Below, one piece after another: positions 1 through 8,614 of a DNA stretch of 42,719 bases. Origin of the DNA: Mesorhizobium sp. (GTDB lineage: Bacteria; Pseudomonadota; Alphaproteobacteria; Rhizobiales; Rhizobiaceae); contig NZ_JANINM010000208.1 in the NCBI RefSeq assembly GCF_024509055.1, positions 1 through 42,719 of the forward strand, read 5' to 3'. The translations under genes were made by a program, and so were the position numbers. How positions within the stretch are numbered: the stretch's first letter is position 1; each line of letters starts with the position of its first letter. A model generated the notes under the pieces. That model was not told where the DNA came from, made no database searches, and was given only the letters and a program-made list of their open reading frames with translations.

Positions 1-2
1 CC

Positions 3-1280
3 AGCGGCGGCAAGGGCATCGAGCTCTTCGACAGCAACGGGCGCGCCTATATCGATGCCTCCGGCGGCGCCGCCGTTTCCTGTCTCGGTCATGGCCATCC
101 CGACGTCATCGCCGCCATGCATCGGCAGGCCGACACGCTTGCCTATGCCCACACCAGCTTCTTCACCAGCGATGTCGCCGAAGCCTTGGCCGACCAGCTC
201 GTCGCCGATGCGCCGGCCGGCATCAGTCACTGCTATTTCGTATCGGGCGGTTCGGAAGCGGTCGAGGCGGCGCTGAAGATGGCGCGGCAGTATTTCGTCG
301 AGATCGGCCAGCCGCAGCGCCGTAACATCATCGCGCGCAAGCAGAGCTACCATGGCAACACGCTCGGTGCGCTCGCGGCCGGCGGCAACGAATGGCGGCG
401 CGCGCAGTTCCGGCCGCTGCTCATCGAAACGCATCACATCGACCCATGCTTTGCCTACCGCTTCCAGGAGGCCGGCGAGACGGATCAGGACTATGCGGCG
501 CGCGCGGCGCAGGCGCTCGAAGACAAGATCATCGAGCTCGGGCCGGAAACGGTCATGGCCTTCGTCGCCGAGACAGTCGTCGGCGCGACGGCCGGCGCGG
601 TCCCGCCCGTAGCGGACTACCTGCATCGCATCCGCCAAATCTGCGACCGCCATGGCGTGCTCCTGATCCTCGACGAGGTGATGTGCGGCATGGGCCGCAC
701 CGGAACGCTGCATGCCTGCGAGCAGGACGGTGTTGCCCCCGATCTGACGACGATCGCCAAGGGGCTGGGCGGCGGCTATCAGCCGATTGGCGCGGTATTG
801 CTCAGCCGGAAGATATTCGACGCCTTCTCAAACGGCTCCGGTCTCTTCCAGCATGGTCACACCTACATCTGCCACCCGATGGCCTGCGCGGCCGCGCTCG
901 CCGTGCAGGAAGTCATCGCTCGCGACAAGTTGCTTGATAACGTCAAAGCCATGGGTGCGCATCTGGCGCGCCGGCTCGGCGAACGCTTCGGCAATCACCC
1001 CAATGTTGGCGACGTGCGCGGGCGCGGCCTGTTCATGGGCGTCGAGCTGGTGGAGGATCGTTCGACCAAGCAGCCCTTCGATCCCAAACGAAAGCTGCAT
1101 GCGCGCATCAAGAAGGCCGCTATGGCGAACGGTCTTCTCGTTTACCCCATGGGCGGCACGATCGACGGCGCCAGTGGCGACCATGTGCTTCTGGCCCCAC
1201 CATTCATTTGTGATCCCGCCGCGATCGACGCGATCGTCGAACGCCTCGACGATGCTATCGGAGAAGCGTTGCGGACATAG
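3..1280 (+). CDS. Class III aminotransferase (aspartate aminotransferase family), 5' truncated
   Basis: PLP-dependent fold-type I transaminase of class III. The frame is open from base 3, so the N-terminus lies outside the window and roughly 30 residues are probably missing; the ATG at 117 is internal. Visible family motifs are the glycine-rich start of the large domain (YFVSGGSEAVEAALKMARQY), the cofactor-contacting LDEVMCGMGRTG, and TIAKGLGGGYQPIGAV, whose Lys should form the Schiff base with PLP. The C-terminal small domain (GRGLFMGVELVEDRSTKQPF) is intact and the stop is TAG at 1278-1280. Substrate cannot be told from sequence: class III includes ornithine, GABA, beta-alanine/pyruvate and diamine transaminases. 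It converges with the L,D-transpeptidase gene 51 bp downstream. Confidence 0.93.
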   Translation, partial: SGGKGIELFDSNGRAYIDASGGAAVSCLGHGHPDVIAAMHRQADTLAYAHTSFFTSDVAEALADQLVADAPAGISHCYFVSGGSEAVEAALKMARQYFVEIGQPQRRNIIARKQSYHGNTLGALAAGGNEWRRAQFRPLLIETHHIDPCFAYRFQEAGETDQDYAARAAQALEDKIIELGPETVMAFVAETVVGATAGAVPPVADYLHRIRQICDRHGVLLILDEVMCGMGRTGTLHACEQDGVAPDLTTIAKGLGGGYQPIGAVLLSRKIFDAFSNGSGLFQHGHTYICHPMACAAALAVQEVIARDKLLDNVKAMGAHLARRLGERFGNHPNVGDVRGRGLFMGVELVEDRSTKQPFDPKRKLHARIKKAAMANGLLVYPMGGTIDGASGDHVLLAPPFICDPAAIDAIVERLDDAIGEALRT

Positions 1281-1331
1281 CTCGCGACAGCATCGGAGGC
1301 GACTGCAGTCGCTGGGGCGAGGCAGACAGTT

Positions 1332-2159
1332 TCAGAGGATCGCGTCGTTCAGAGGCTTCACCGGGCCGAGCAGGACCGAACCGGTCGGTGTGCCATTGTC
1401 GATCGGGATGGCCTGGTGGTTCGGTTCCACGACGTCGGGGGCGCCGACATCGGCTGTCACCACCACCGGTGTCTTGTTCGGCACGCGGTCGTAGAGGTCG
1501 ATGATGTCCTGGTTGATCAGGCGCACGCAGCCTGACGAGACCGACTTGCCGATCGACCACCATTCGGGCGAGCCGTGCAGGCGGTAGAGCGTGTCCTGGT
1601 TGCCCTGGAACAGATAAAGCGCGCGCGCGCCGAGCGGGTTCTTCAGGCCGCCCGGCATGCCGCCATTCTTGGCGCTGTATTGCGTAAGTTCCGGCTGGCG
1701 CGCGACCATCTCGTCCGGTGGCGTCCATTTCGGCCACTTCTGCTTCCACTGCACCACGGCGTCGCCCTGCCACTCGAAACCGGCGCGGCCGAGGCCGACG
1801 CCGTAGCGGATCGCCTGGCCGCCTTCGCGCACCAGATAGAGGAAATGGTTGGTGGTATCGACGACGATGGTGCCGGGCCGCCGTCCGGTCGGATCGGGAA
1901 CGATCTGGCGCAGGAACTGATGATCGATCTTCTTCACCGGAATCGCCGGAAGGTCGAAGCCATTGTCCGACATCGCCCCATACATCGTCTCATAGTCGCC
2001 GAGCGGCGGCTCGACATAGGCCTGAGGCGGCGGCGTCTGGACGGGGGCGGGGCCTTGATCGCTCGTGGTGGTGCAAGCGGAAACCGCGGCCGAAGCAGCG
2101 CCGAGCGCAGTCAGATTGAGGAAGCCACGGCGGCTGATGCGAAAGGAAGCGTCTGACAT
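1332..2159 (-). CDS. L,D-transpeptidase (YkuD/ErfK family), Tat/lipoprotein-type signal
   Basis: Periplasmic peptidoglycan 3-3 cross-linking or protein-anchoring enzyme. The 275-residue product starts with a twin-arginine segment (SRRGFLN, Arg10-Arg11), a hydrophobic stretch and a possible lipobox VSAC with Cys29, so it may be exported by Tat and lipidated. A proline-rich linker (about 36-52) leads to the YkuD domain (about 95-235). The catalytic signature is visible as His195 in LHGSPEWW followed by SVSSGCVRL with nucleophile Cys211 and Arg213; family members more often have SHGC, here SSGC. Start ATG at 2157-2159. It stands alone on the minus strand. Substrate role (cross-linking versus lipoprotein attachment) cannot be decided from sequence. 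Confidence 0.93.
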   Translation of the reverse strand: MSDASFRISRRGFLNLTALGAASAAVSACTTTSDQGPAPVQTPPPQAYVEPPLGDYETMYGAMSDNGFDLPAIPVKKIDHQFLRQIVPDPTGRRPGTIVVDTTNHFLYLVREGGQAIRYGVGLGRAGFEWQGDAVVQWKQKWPKWTPPDEMVARQPELTQYSAKNGGMPGGLKNPLGARALYLFQGNQDTLYRLHGSPEWWSIGKSVSSGCVRLINQDIIDLYDRVPNKTPVVVTADVGAPDVVEPNHQAIPIDNGTPTGSVLLGPVKPLNDAIL

Positions 2160-2331
2160 GGTTGCCTTTTCTAGGTCTTAATCCGCAAGAAAGCATGAAT
2201 CCGCGGGCTTGCCGCCGGCAGCTCCAATAACAGTCGGCCGCGATAGGCGGTTCCAATTCTGGCCTGAGGGTGGACAGAAAAAGGCGAAGCTGTGATGACG
2301 CCACACATGTTGCACTGCGGCAACAGCTTCC

Positions 2332-2994
2332 TCAGGCGCCTGCCAAAAGGCCTTCGAGCGAGGGCAGGATCAGCCCCGGCGGGAAATCCCGATATTCGTC
2401 AGGCTGGTTGGCCCGGTTGATCCACACGGTGCGGAAGCCGAACTTTGCGGCGCCCGCGATATCCCAGCGGTTCGAGGACTGGAACGACACCGCGCCAGGA
2501 TAGAGCCGCCAGCCCGTGACCACCATGTCGTACACAGACGGGTCGGTCTTGAAGCGCTTGACCTGATCGACCGAAAAGACGTCGTCGAGGATCTGGTCGA
2601 GCGCCGCCGATTTTACCGCAGCCTGCAGCATTTCCGGCGAGCCGTTGGACAGGATCGCGAGCTTCGCCCCCGACGCCTTCAACGCCTTCAGCACCGCCGG
2701 CACTTCCGGATAGCAGTCGAGCCGCCAATAGGCTTCGAGCAGCCTGGTCCTCAGGCCCCGGTCGACCGAAGGCACCTTGCGCAGCGCGAAATCCAGCGCC
2801 TGCTCGGTCAACTGCCAGAAATCGGCATAGGAGCCCATCAGCGTCCGGACCCAGGAATATTCGAGCTGCTTGGCCCGCCATATGTCGGACAGCAATTGGC
2901 CATCCGGCCCGATCTCGCCGGCATGGCGGCGCACGGCGGCGTGCACGTCGAACAACGTGCCATAGGCGTCGAAGACATAGGCCGCATGATGCAT
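2332..2994 (-). CDS. Haloacid dehalogenase, type II (HAD superfamily)
   Basis: HAD-superfamily hydrolase of the (S)-2-haloacid dehalogenase type, which converts 2-haloalkanoic acids to 2-hydroxyacids through an Asp ester. The 220-residue product has motif I VFDAYGTLFDVH (nucleophile Asp), LSNGSPEML (motif II Ser/Asn), Lys in RFKTDPSVYD, and the dehalogenase-specific SSNRWDIAGA near the C-terminus, matching the Ser-x-Asn-x-x-Asp trio of this subfamily. I place the start at the ATG at 2992-2994 because the family begins just before motif I; the longer open frame up to 3144 adds 50 low-quality residues overlapping the divergent gene. Real substrates in rhizobia are mostly unknown, so activity on haloacids is a family inference. 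Confidence 0.9.
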   Translation of the reverse strand: MHHAAYVFDAYGTLFDVHAAVRRHAGEIGPDGQLLSDIWRAKQLEYSWVRTLMGSYADFWQLTEQALDFALRKVPSVDRGLRTRLLEAYWRLDCYPEVPAVLKALKASGAKLAILSNGSPEMLQAAVKSAALDQILDDVFSVDQVKRFKTDPSVYDMVVTGWRLYPGAVSFQSSNRWDIAGAAKFGFRTVWINRANQPDEYRDFPPGLILPSLEGLLAGA

Positions 2995-3142
2995 GGCAAG
3001 AGTTTTGCGACCGGCCGGCGCGGCGCGCAAGCGCTGATTGCGCCAAGTGGCCCTGGCCTCAATGATTTTCCCGGATGTCGGTTGACGCCGGCGGTCGAGC
3101 ATCGTCCTATGACGCCCCTCGATCATCCATTGGACGGCAAAC

Positions 3143-4021
3143 ATGACACTGGCGGCGGCGGCGCTAACCGCGACTTGGACCTATGTGGACGGCGACTGGT
3201 ACGAAGGCAATGTCGCCATTCTCGGACCGCGCAGCCACGCCATGTGGCTGGGCACCAGCGTCTTCGACGGGGCCCGCTGGTTCGAGGGCGTGGCGCCGGA
3301 TCTCAATCTGCATGCCGCGCGCGTCAACGCTTCCGCCATTGCGCTTGGCCTCAAGCCGTCGATGACGGCGGAGCAGATCGTCGGGCTGACCTGGGACGGT
3401 TTGAAGAAGTTCGATGGCAACACCGCCGTCTATATCAGGCCGATGTATTGGGCCGAGCACGGCGGTTACATGGGCGTGCCCGCCGATCCGGCCTCCACGC
3501 GCTTCTGCCTCTGCCTCTACGAATCGCCGATGATCGCGCCCTCCGGCTTCTCGATCAGCGTCTCGCCGTTCCGGCGGCCTACGCTCGAGACCATGCCGAC
3601 CAACGCCAAGGCCGGCTGCCTCTATCCCAACAATGGCCGTGCCATCCTCGAAGCCAAGATGCGCGGTTTCGACAATGCTCTGGTGCTGGACATGCTGGGC
3701 AACGTTGCCGAAACCGGCTCCTCCAACATCTTCCTGGTCAAGGACGGCCATGTCATGACGCCGGCGGCGAATGGCACCTTCCTCTCCGGCATCACCCGTT
3801 CGCGCACCATCAACCTGCTTGGCGACTACGGTTTCAGGACCACGGAAAAGACGCTGTCGGTCCGCGACTTCCTGGAGGCGGACGAGATATTTTCGACCGG
3901 CAACCATTCGAAGGTTGTGCCGATTACCCGCATTGAGGACCGCGACCTGCAGCCCGGACCGGTGGCCAAGAAGGCGCGCGAGCTCTATTGGGACTGGGCA
4001 CATTCGACGTCCGGCGCCTGA
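3143..4021 (+). CDS. Branched-chain-type (class IV) aminotransferase
   Basis: PLP enzyme of fold type IV (IlvE / D-amino-acid transaminase / ADC lyase family), 292 residues, full length. Recognisable segments are GTSVFDGARWFEG near residue 37-49, the loop TNAKAGCLYPNN containing the probable Schiff-base Lys156, the cofactor-phosphate region NVAETGSSNIFLVKDG, and SGITRSRTINLL. Annotated relatives are called branched-chain amino acid aminotransferase, catalysing the last step of Val/Leu/Ile synthesis, but class IV annotation from sequence alone is loose. It is divergent from the dehalogenase gene, about 150 bp away. The start ATG at 3143 gives the usual length; other near starts were not better. 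Confidence 0.9.
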   Translation: MTLAAAALTATWTYVDGDWYEGNVAILGPRSHAMWLGTSVFDGARWFEGVAPDLNLHAARVNASAIALGLKPSMTAEQIVGLTWDGLKKFDGNTAVYIRPMYWAEHGGYMGVPADPASTRFCLCLYESPMIAPSGFSISVSPFRRPTLETMPTNAKAGCLYPNNGRAILEAKMRGFDNALVLDMLGNVAETGSSNIFLVKDGHVMTPAANGTFLSGITRSRTINLLGDYGFRTTEKTLSVRDFLEADEIFSTGNHSKVVPITRIEDRDLQPGPVAKKARELYWDWAHSTSGA

Positions 4022-4074
4022 CCGTTGGCGCGTTTTGCCGTTCAGGGAAACGGTGAGCCGCCCGCCTCGTTATC

Positions 4075-4128
4075 TTTAGGCAATTCCGGATGGAAAACCG
4101 TTTCACACTTTTCCTGGAATTGCCTAAA
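4075..4128 (-). repeat. Intergenic palindromic repeat, copy A
   Basis: Perfect 13-bp inverted repeat: TTTAGGCAATTCC at 4075-4087 pairs with GGAATTGCCTAAA at 4116-4128. An inner GGAAAA (4092-4097) / TTTTCC (4109-4114) pair forms the upper stem. Read on the minus strand, its 44-nt centre (4080-4123) matches copy B at 14806-14849 at most positions and shares the AAAG...CGGTTTT core with copies C and D. It lies between the class IV aminotransferase and sodB. It resembles rhizobial intergenic palindromic elements (RIME-like), but the family assignment is not verified. Confidence 0.8.
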
Positions 4129-4182
4129 AAGGCGGCTGGCGCTTCATTCCGGAGTTGCCCCAGCCCATTCCAGACCTATCTA

Positions 4183-4209
4183 ATTCGGGTAGTTTCACCC
4201 GGATTTTTT
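4183..4209 (+). terminator. Terminator- or attenuator-like hairpin in the sodB leader
   Basis: Stem ATTCGGGT (4183-4190) pairs with ACCCGGAT (4197-4204, one G-U wobble) over a 6-nt loop. T4204, the last base of the stem, begins a run of six T (4204-4209). It ends about 20 bp before the sodB start and just before the ribosome binding site (GAGGGAG, 4214-4220). It could terminate the upstream aminotransferase transcript or act as a leader hairpin for sodB if the sodB promoter lies upstream. Confidence 0.5.
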
Positions 4210-4228
4210 CCACGAGGGAGTATCTTCC

Positions 4229-4831
4229 ATGGCTTTTGAGTTGCCCGCTTTGCCTTACGACTACGAGGCCCTTCAGCCTTACATGTCGAAGGAGACGCTG
4301 GAGTACCACCACGACAAGCACCACAAGGCCTATGTCGACAACGGCAACAAGCTGGCCGCCGAGGCCGGAATGGGTGACCTGTCGGTCGAAGAGGTCGTGA
4401 AGCAGTCCTTCGGCAAGAATGCCGGGCTCTTCAACAATGCCGCCCAGCACTACAACCACATCCATTTCTGGAAGTGGATGAAGAAGGGCGGCGGCGGCAA
4501 CAAGCTGCCAGGCGCGCTGCAGAAGGCCGTCGACAGCGATCTCGGTGGCTACGACAAGTTCAAGGCTGACTTCATCGCCGCCGGCACCACTCAGTTCGGT
4601 TCCGGCTGGGCCTGGCTCTCGGTCAAGGATGGCAAGCTCGCGATCTCGAAGACCCCGAACGGCGAGAACCCGCTGGTCCACGGCGGTTCGCCGATCCTCG
4701 GCGTCGACGTGTGGGAGCACTCCTATTACATCGACTACCGCAACGCGCGGCCGAAATATCTCGAGGCCTTCGTCGACAGCCTCATCAACTGGGACTATGT
4801 CCTGGAAATGTATGAGAAAGCCAAAGGCTGA
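4229..4831 (+). CDS. sodB: Superoxide dismutase, Fe-type (Fe/Mn family)
   Basis: Converts superoxide to oxygen and hydrogen peroxide. The 200-residue product is full length for the family and has no signal peptide, so it is cytoplasmic. Metal ligands are visible as His27 (LEYHHDKHH), His77 (QHYNHIHFW), and the Asp and His of DVWEHSYYIDY. Gln73 in NNAAQ is the position that carries the active-site glutamine in Fe-type enzymes, favouring iron over manganese, though rhizobial members can be cambialistic. A good ribosome binding site (GAGGGAG) precedes the ATG by about 8 nt. A palindromic repeat and a terminator-like hairpin lie upstream and a strong intrinsic terminator follows, so it is probably monocistronic. 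Confidence 0.96.
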   Translation: MAFELPALPYDYEALQPYMSKETLEYHHDKHHKAYVDNGNKLAAEAGMGDLSVEEVVKQSFGKNAGLFNNAAQHYNHIHFWKWMKKGGGGNKLPGALQKAVDSDLGGYDKFKADFIAAGTTQFGSGWAWLSVKDGKLAISKTPNGENPLVHGGSPILGVDVWEHSYYIDYRNARPKYLEAFVDSLINWDYVLEMYEKAKG

Positions 4832-4843
4832 CTCCCTTGGAAG

Positions 4844-4873
4844 AAAAGCCCCGGCATGCCGGGGCTTTTCTTT
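4844..4873 (+). terminator. Rho-independent terminator after sodB
   Basis: Perfect palindrome AGCCCCGGCATGCCGGGGCT at 4847-4866, flanked by AAA on the left and TTTTCTTT on the right, starting 15 bp after the sodB stop. The flanking A and T runs make it potentially bidirectional. Confidence 0.9.
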
Positions 4874-4991
4874 ATCCGCCAACACAGGAGATTGATCGCG
4901 ACCGGTAAATTGTGACGGCGCCGGGGGAATATTTGTGCCGCTGGCTCCGTTAACATCTGGTCGCGAACTTTATTCACTACGGAGCCATTGA

Positions 4992-5429
4992 ATGAGAAAG
5001 CTCGTCCTCGCCATCTCCATTCTCGCATTTGCCGGTTCGGCCGCTTTCGCTGATCCGGTCAAGGACCGTCAGGACCTGATGAAGGAGCGCGGCAAGCTTG
5101 CCGGGCAATTGTCCAAGGTGGTGAAGGGCGAGGAAGATTTCGACGCCGCAGCCGTGCTGAAGACCCTGCAGGCTATGCAGGCCAATGCCGAGAAGTTCGA
5201 CGTCCAGAAGCTCTTTCCTGCCGGCAGCGACCAGGGCGACACCACCGCGGCGCCCAAGATCTGGGAAGACATGTCCGGCTTCAAGGCCGCCGAGGACAAG
5301 TTCCTGGCGAACACCAAGGCCGCGGTCGCGTCGCCGCCTGGCGATGTCGACGGCTTAAAGACACAGCTCAACACGCTTGGCGGCGATTGCGGCGCCTGCC
5401 ACCAGAGCTACAGGGTCAAGAAGGGCTGA
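4992..5429 (+). CDS. Class II cytochrome c (c'/c556-like)
   Basis: Soluble periplasmic monohaem cytochrome of 145 residues. A Sec signal peptide (about residues 1-20, cleaved after GSAAFA) precedes a four-helix domain with the single haem site CGACHQSYR at the extreme C-terminus, the hallmark of class II cytochromes. A Met in the first helix (DLMKERG) sits where c556-type members place the sixth haem ligand, suggesting a low-spin electron carrier rather than a five-coordinate gas-binding c'. The stop is only 9 nt before the diheme cytochrome gene, so the two form an operon and probably an electron-transfer pair. Haem attachment would need the Ccm system, part of which is at 32.7-36.8 kb. Confidence 0.92.
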   Translation: MRKLVLAISILAFAGSAAFADPVKDRQDLMKERGKLAGQLSKVVKGEEDFDAAAVLKTLQAMQANAEKFDVQKLFPAGSDQGDTTAAPKIWEDMSGFKAAEDKFLANTKAAVASPPGDVDGLKTQLNTLGGDCGACHQSYRVKKG

Positions 5430-5438
5430 TCGCCTGAC

Positions 5439-6386
5439 ATGGGCTGGCTGAAGAAGCTCGTCGGCGCCGTCATCGTGCTTGGTGGCGTCGGCGCGGTCGC
5501 CGGCTGGGTCCTGTCGGCGCCGGCCCGGCTTGACGGGGAGACCCTCTCTCAGCTTGGCCCCGGCGACGCCGCAAAGGGCAAACGCATCTTCTATGCCGGC
5601 GGCTGCACGTCCTGCCACGCCAGGCCCGGCGCCCAAGGCGATGCCCGCCTAGAGCTGGCCGGCGGGCTGGAACTGAAAACCCCCTTCGGCACCTTCGTGC
5701 CGCCCAACATCTCGCAAGACCGGCAAGACGGGATCGGCGCGTGGAGCGAGGAAGATTTCGCCAACGCCATGCTGAAGGGCGTTTCGCCCTCCGGCGAGCA
5801 TCTCTATCCGGCCTTTCCCTACGCGTCCTACGCGCGCATGAAGCTGGCCGACACCGCCGACCTCTACGCCTTCATGAAGACACTGCCGGCCGTCGCCGGC
5901 AAGGCGCCGGATCACAAGCTCAGCTTTCCCTTCAACATCCGGCGCGGCATCGGTCTTTGGAAGCGGCTCTATCTCAGCCCTGAACCGGTCGTCGCGCTGG
6001 CGGACGGCTCTCCGGACAAGGTGCTGACCGGCCGCTATCTGGTCGAGGGTCCGGGCCATTGCGGCGAATGTCATACGCCTCGCGACTTCGCCGGCGGCGT
6101 GAAGAAAGCCGAGTGGTTGGCGGGCGCAATCGCCGCCGAAGGCTCAGGCATCGTGCCCAATATCACCCCAGGCGGGAGCGGTATCAAGAGCTGGTCGGAG
6201 GCCGACATCGCCAACTATCTCGAAACCGGCTTCACGCCCGATTTCGATTCCGTCGGCGGCTCGATGGTCGATGTCCAGCGAAACATGGCGCAACTGACCG
6301 CAGACGACCGCGCCGCGATCGCGGCCTATCTCAAGGCGATCCCGGCGCATCCCAATGGCTACCCGGCGCGCAAGCCGGCGAGCTGA
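5439..6386 (+). CDS. Diheme class I cytochrome c, membrane-anchored
   Basis: A 315-residue protein with an uncleaved-looking N-terminal membrane segment (about 5-25) and two haem c domains: CTSCH in the first (near residue 52) and CGECH in the second (near residue 208). Each domain carries the NI(S/T)-type segment seen in cytochrome subunits of periplasmic dehydrogenases (NISQDRQDGIGAWSEEDF and NITPGGSGIKSWSEADI), so it resembles cytochrome subunits of gluconate/alcohol-type dehydrogenases, but no dehydrogenase gene is adjacent. Translationally close to the upstream c556-like gene (9 nt). Its stop codon at 6384-6386 directly abuts the stop of the convergent serine hydrolase gene with no gap. 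Partner enzyme unknown. Confidence 0.9.
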   Translation: MGWLKKLVGAVIVLGGVGAVAGWVLSAPARLDGETLSQLGPGDAAKGKRIFYAGGCTSCHARPGAQGDARLELAGGLELKTPFGTFVPPNISQDRQDGIGAWSEEDFANAMLKGVSPSGEHLYPAFPYASYARMKLADTADLYAFMKTLPAVAGKAPDHKLSFPFNIRRGIGLWKRLYLSPEPVVALADGSPDKVLTGRYLVEGPGHCGECHTPRDFAGGVKKAEWLAGAIAAEGSGIVPNITPGGSGIKSWSEADIANYLETGFTPDFDSVGGSMVDVQRNMAQLTADDRAAIAAYLKAIPAHPNGYPARKPAS

Positions 6387-7574
6387 TCAGACGATGTTCG
6401 CCAGCGCGTCGAACAGCGCGAGGTTGAAATCCTTGGCGTTGTCGATAATGGCCGCTGGCTGCGACGAGACCTTGGCGATGACCATCTCGGCACGGGGATC
6501 GACATAGAGCCACTGGCCATGAATGCCGAGCGCGAAGAAGGCGCCGTTGCCGGTGCCGGTCTGGTACCATTTGTTGTGATAGCGGCCATGCGGCAGCCAT
6601 GACACGGAGGTGCTTTGCGCCCAGGCCTCGCGCGATCCACCGGTGACGGTGTCGTCGACCCATTCTTGCGAGACAATCCGACGGCCGTTGGCCACGCCGC
6701 CCTGCCGCATCATTTCGCCGAGGCGGGCAAGATCGCGCGGCGTCATGTTGATGCCACCGCCCGTGCGCGGCGTGCCGGCCCTGTCGACGGTGACATAGGC
6801 ATCCTGCCTGGCGCCGAGCGGCTGGAAAAGGCGCTCCGAAGCGAGGTCCGCGAAGCGCTGCCCTGAGGCGCCACGGATGATCAGGCCGAGCACATCGGAG
6901 TTGGGCGAAGCGTAGTGGTAGGCGCCGCCGTGCTCGCCCTTGCCCTTCTTCAATCCGGCAATGAACTCGATGACGGTTTCGATCTGGTCGTTGGGGCCGG
7001 ACGGGTCCAGCAGCCCGGCGCGCCGATAGCGGGCATGGGAGCCGTGCGGGTCATGATAGACTTCCTCGAAATCAAGGCTCACCCTCATGTCGAGCACATC
7101 GCGCACCCGCGCGTCGCCATAGGCCGAGGATTTAAGTTCAGGAACATAGTGCGGCACCAGCTCGTCGAAATCGAGCACGCCGTCGTCGCGCAAAATGCCG
7201 GCGACGATCGAGGTGATCGACTTGCTGACCGAGAACAGGATGTGCCGGCTCTGCAAAGTGAAATTCGGCGCATGGAAGTCGGCGACGATGCGGCCGGATT
7301 TCATGACGACCATGGCGTCGGTGAAGGTTTCACGCAGGGCCTCGGCGACCGTGATACGGCGATCGCCGAGCAGAAATGTCTCCCGAAGCAGGCCTTCGGC
7401 GTCGGCGGCCGGTTCCTCCGACAGCCCCGCTGTTGCCGCGATTCGAGCTGTCGGCGCGAGCTCGCAGACGTTGCGGAAGGCCCAGACATTCCAGGGCGCG
7501 GCACGCCAATTGCCGAGCCGCACCTCTTCGCGCTCGAAACCATAGGTCGTCTTGAAGGCCGATTGCTTAGTCAT
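6387..7574 (-). CDS. Serine hydrolase, beta-lactamase class C / esterase family
   Basis: A 395-residue member of the penicillin-binding-protein-like serine hydrolases (COG1680 type). The SxxK nucleophile motif is visible in LFSVSKSITSIVAG and the second motif region in HYASPNSDVLG; the C-terminal strand GIHGQWLYVDPRAEMVI closes the domain. I see no signal peptide, so it is probably cytoplasmic and more likely an esterase or amidase than a true beta-lactamase. The start is the ATG at 7572-7574, preceded by GAGGGAT; the longer open frame upstream overlaps phzF and is a shadow. It is the last gene of a probable AraC-phzF-hydrolase cluster, 62 bp after phzF. Confidence 0.88.
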   Translation of the reverse strand: MTKQSAFKTTYGFEREEVRLGNWRAAPWNVWAFRNVCELAPTARIAATAGLSEEPAADAEGLLRETFLLGDRRITVAEALRETFTDAMVVMKSGRIVADFHAPNFTLQSRHILFSVSKSITSIVAGILRDDGVLDFDELVPHYVPELKSSAYGDARVRDVLDMRVSLDFEEVYHDPHGSHARYRRAGLLDPSGPNDQIETVIEFIAGLKKGKGEHGGAYHYASPNSDVLGLIIRGASGQRFADLASERLFQPLGARQDAYVTVDRAGTPRTGGGINMTPRDLARLGEMMRQGGVANGRRIVSQEWVDDTVTGGSREAWAQSTSVSWLPHGRYHNKWYQTGTGNGAFFALGIHGQWLYVDPRAEMVIAKVSSQPAAIIDNAKDFNLALFDALANIV

Positions 7575-7636
7575 GAATGGGTAATCCCTCGGTCGGCGTG
7601 CGGCAAAGACTCGCGAAAACATTCGCCGAAGCTGTC

Positions 7637-8533
7637 TCACATGGACGAGGTCACGCTGTCTTCCTCCAGCCGCACAGCGCCGCCCAGCCAGCAGCCGCTG
7701 GGACGTCCGTCCTCGAGACGGAAGCGAACCAGTATTTCCGAGGGGCGCTGCATGGCGCGTCCCTGGCGGATGGTGATCCGTCGCTCCGACGCCTCCACCA
7801 TCCCGTCCGCGAGCAGGCCGAACGACAGCGCCGATGCGGCAATCCCGGTGGCCGCGTCTTCGGGATAGCCGGACGATTTCGGGAACTGGCGCGCGTCGAC
7901 GATCCGCGCGTCCTTGTCGAAGACCGCATAAGGATAGAGGCCGGTGGAGCCGATGCGCTCGCACAGGTCCTCGATCCTCGTGAAGTCCGGGTTGAGGCTG
8001 TCGAGGATCGCCACGCTCTTCAGCGGGACGAGCGTCTTGACCCGGCTGGTCGCCGCGTTCCGGATCGGTTGCGATGCGAGGTCGTCGGGCTGGATGCCGA
8101 GGATATCGATGATGTCTGCCCGGTCACGGTCGACGTCGGGCAGCGCTTCGACGCGGCCCGCTGGCTGCGAAATCTCGACGGCCGCGCCGTTTTCGGTCCG
8201 CTCGCGGATCCTGGCTTCGACGCGGCCGCTCTTAGTCCAGATTGCCAGTTCGTCGCCAGGCAGTTTGCCCAGCCGGTCGAGCAGCCACAATGCGCCGACC
8301 GTTGCATGCCCGCACATCGACATTTCGTGATTGGGAACCCAGAAACGGAACTCGAAATCGCAATCCGAAGCCGGCGGCGGCGGAAGGACGAAACCGCTCT
8401 CGAGGCCGAAGGAGCGAGCGACCTGCTGCATGTCGGCATCCGACATACCGGCTGCATCGGCCACGATCGGCGCCGGATTGCCGCCATGGGGGCCGGCCGC
8501 GAACACACTGACAAGTTGGACGTCGGAACCCAT
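7637..8533 (-). CDS. PhzF family protein (phenazine biosynthesis isomerase-like)
   Basis: A 298-residue member of the PhzF/diaminopimelate-epimerase-fold isomerases. The N-terminus has the family pattern VFAAGPHGGNPAPIV, followed by GLESGFVLPP with the Glu corresponding to the catalytic acid, and PNHEMSMCGHATVGA, the strongly conserved glycine loop. The second lobe has SGYPEDAATGIAASALSFGLL. No phenazine cluster is present, so the substrate is unknown; most PhzF proteins outside pseudomonads are uncharacterised. It sits between an AraC regulator (81 bp upstream) and a serine hydrolase on the same strand, suggesting a small inducible catabolic unit. Confidence 0.92.
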   Translation of the reverse strand: MGSDVQLVSVFAAGPHGGNPAPIVADAAGMSDADMQQVARSFGLESGFVLPPPPASDCDFEFRFWVPNHEMSMCGHATVGALWLLDRLGKLPGDELAIWTKSGRVEARIRERTENGAAVEISQPAGRVEALPDVDRDRADIIDILGIQPDDLASQPIRNAATSRVKTLVPLKSVAILDSLNPDFTRIEDLCERIGSTGLYPYAVFDKDARIVDARQFPKSSGYPEDAATGIAASALSFGLLADGMVEASERRITIRQGRAMQRPSEILVRFRLEDGRPSGCWLGGAVRLEEDSVTSSM

Positions 8534-8614
8534 TCTTACCCTATGGCCATCGCGCAGGATTTCACTGCACTAAGCCTACCGGGGCGGCGGTCCTGCCGCG
8601 CGTTCGAACGGGCC

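Noticed and set aside
2995..3144. N-terminal extension of the haloacid dehalogenase to 3144
   Set aside because: The extra 50 residues are Arg-rich, do not match the family and would overlap the start of the divergent aminotransferase gene.
4046..4970. EcfG-type (general stress sigma) promoter candidates: GGAAA-N17-CGTT at 4046-4071 and a GGAAT-N17-CGTT upstream of the c556-like gene
   Set aside because: Each lacks the conserved C of GGAAC, and matches of this quality are expected by chance in GC-rich intergenic DNA; not enough to call a promoter.
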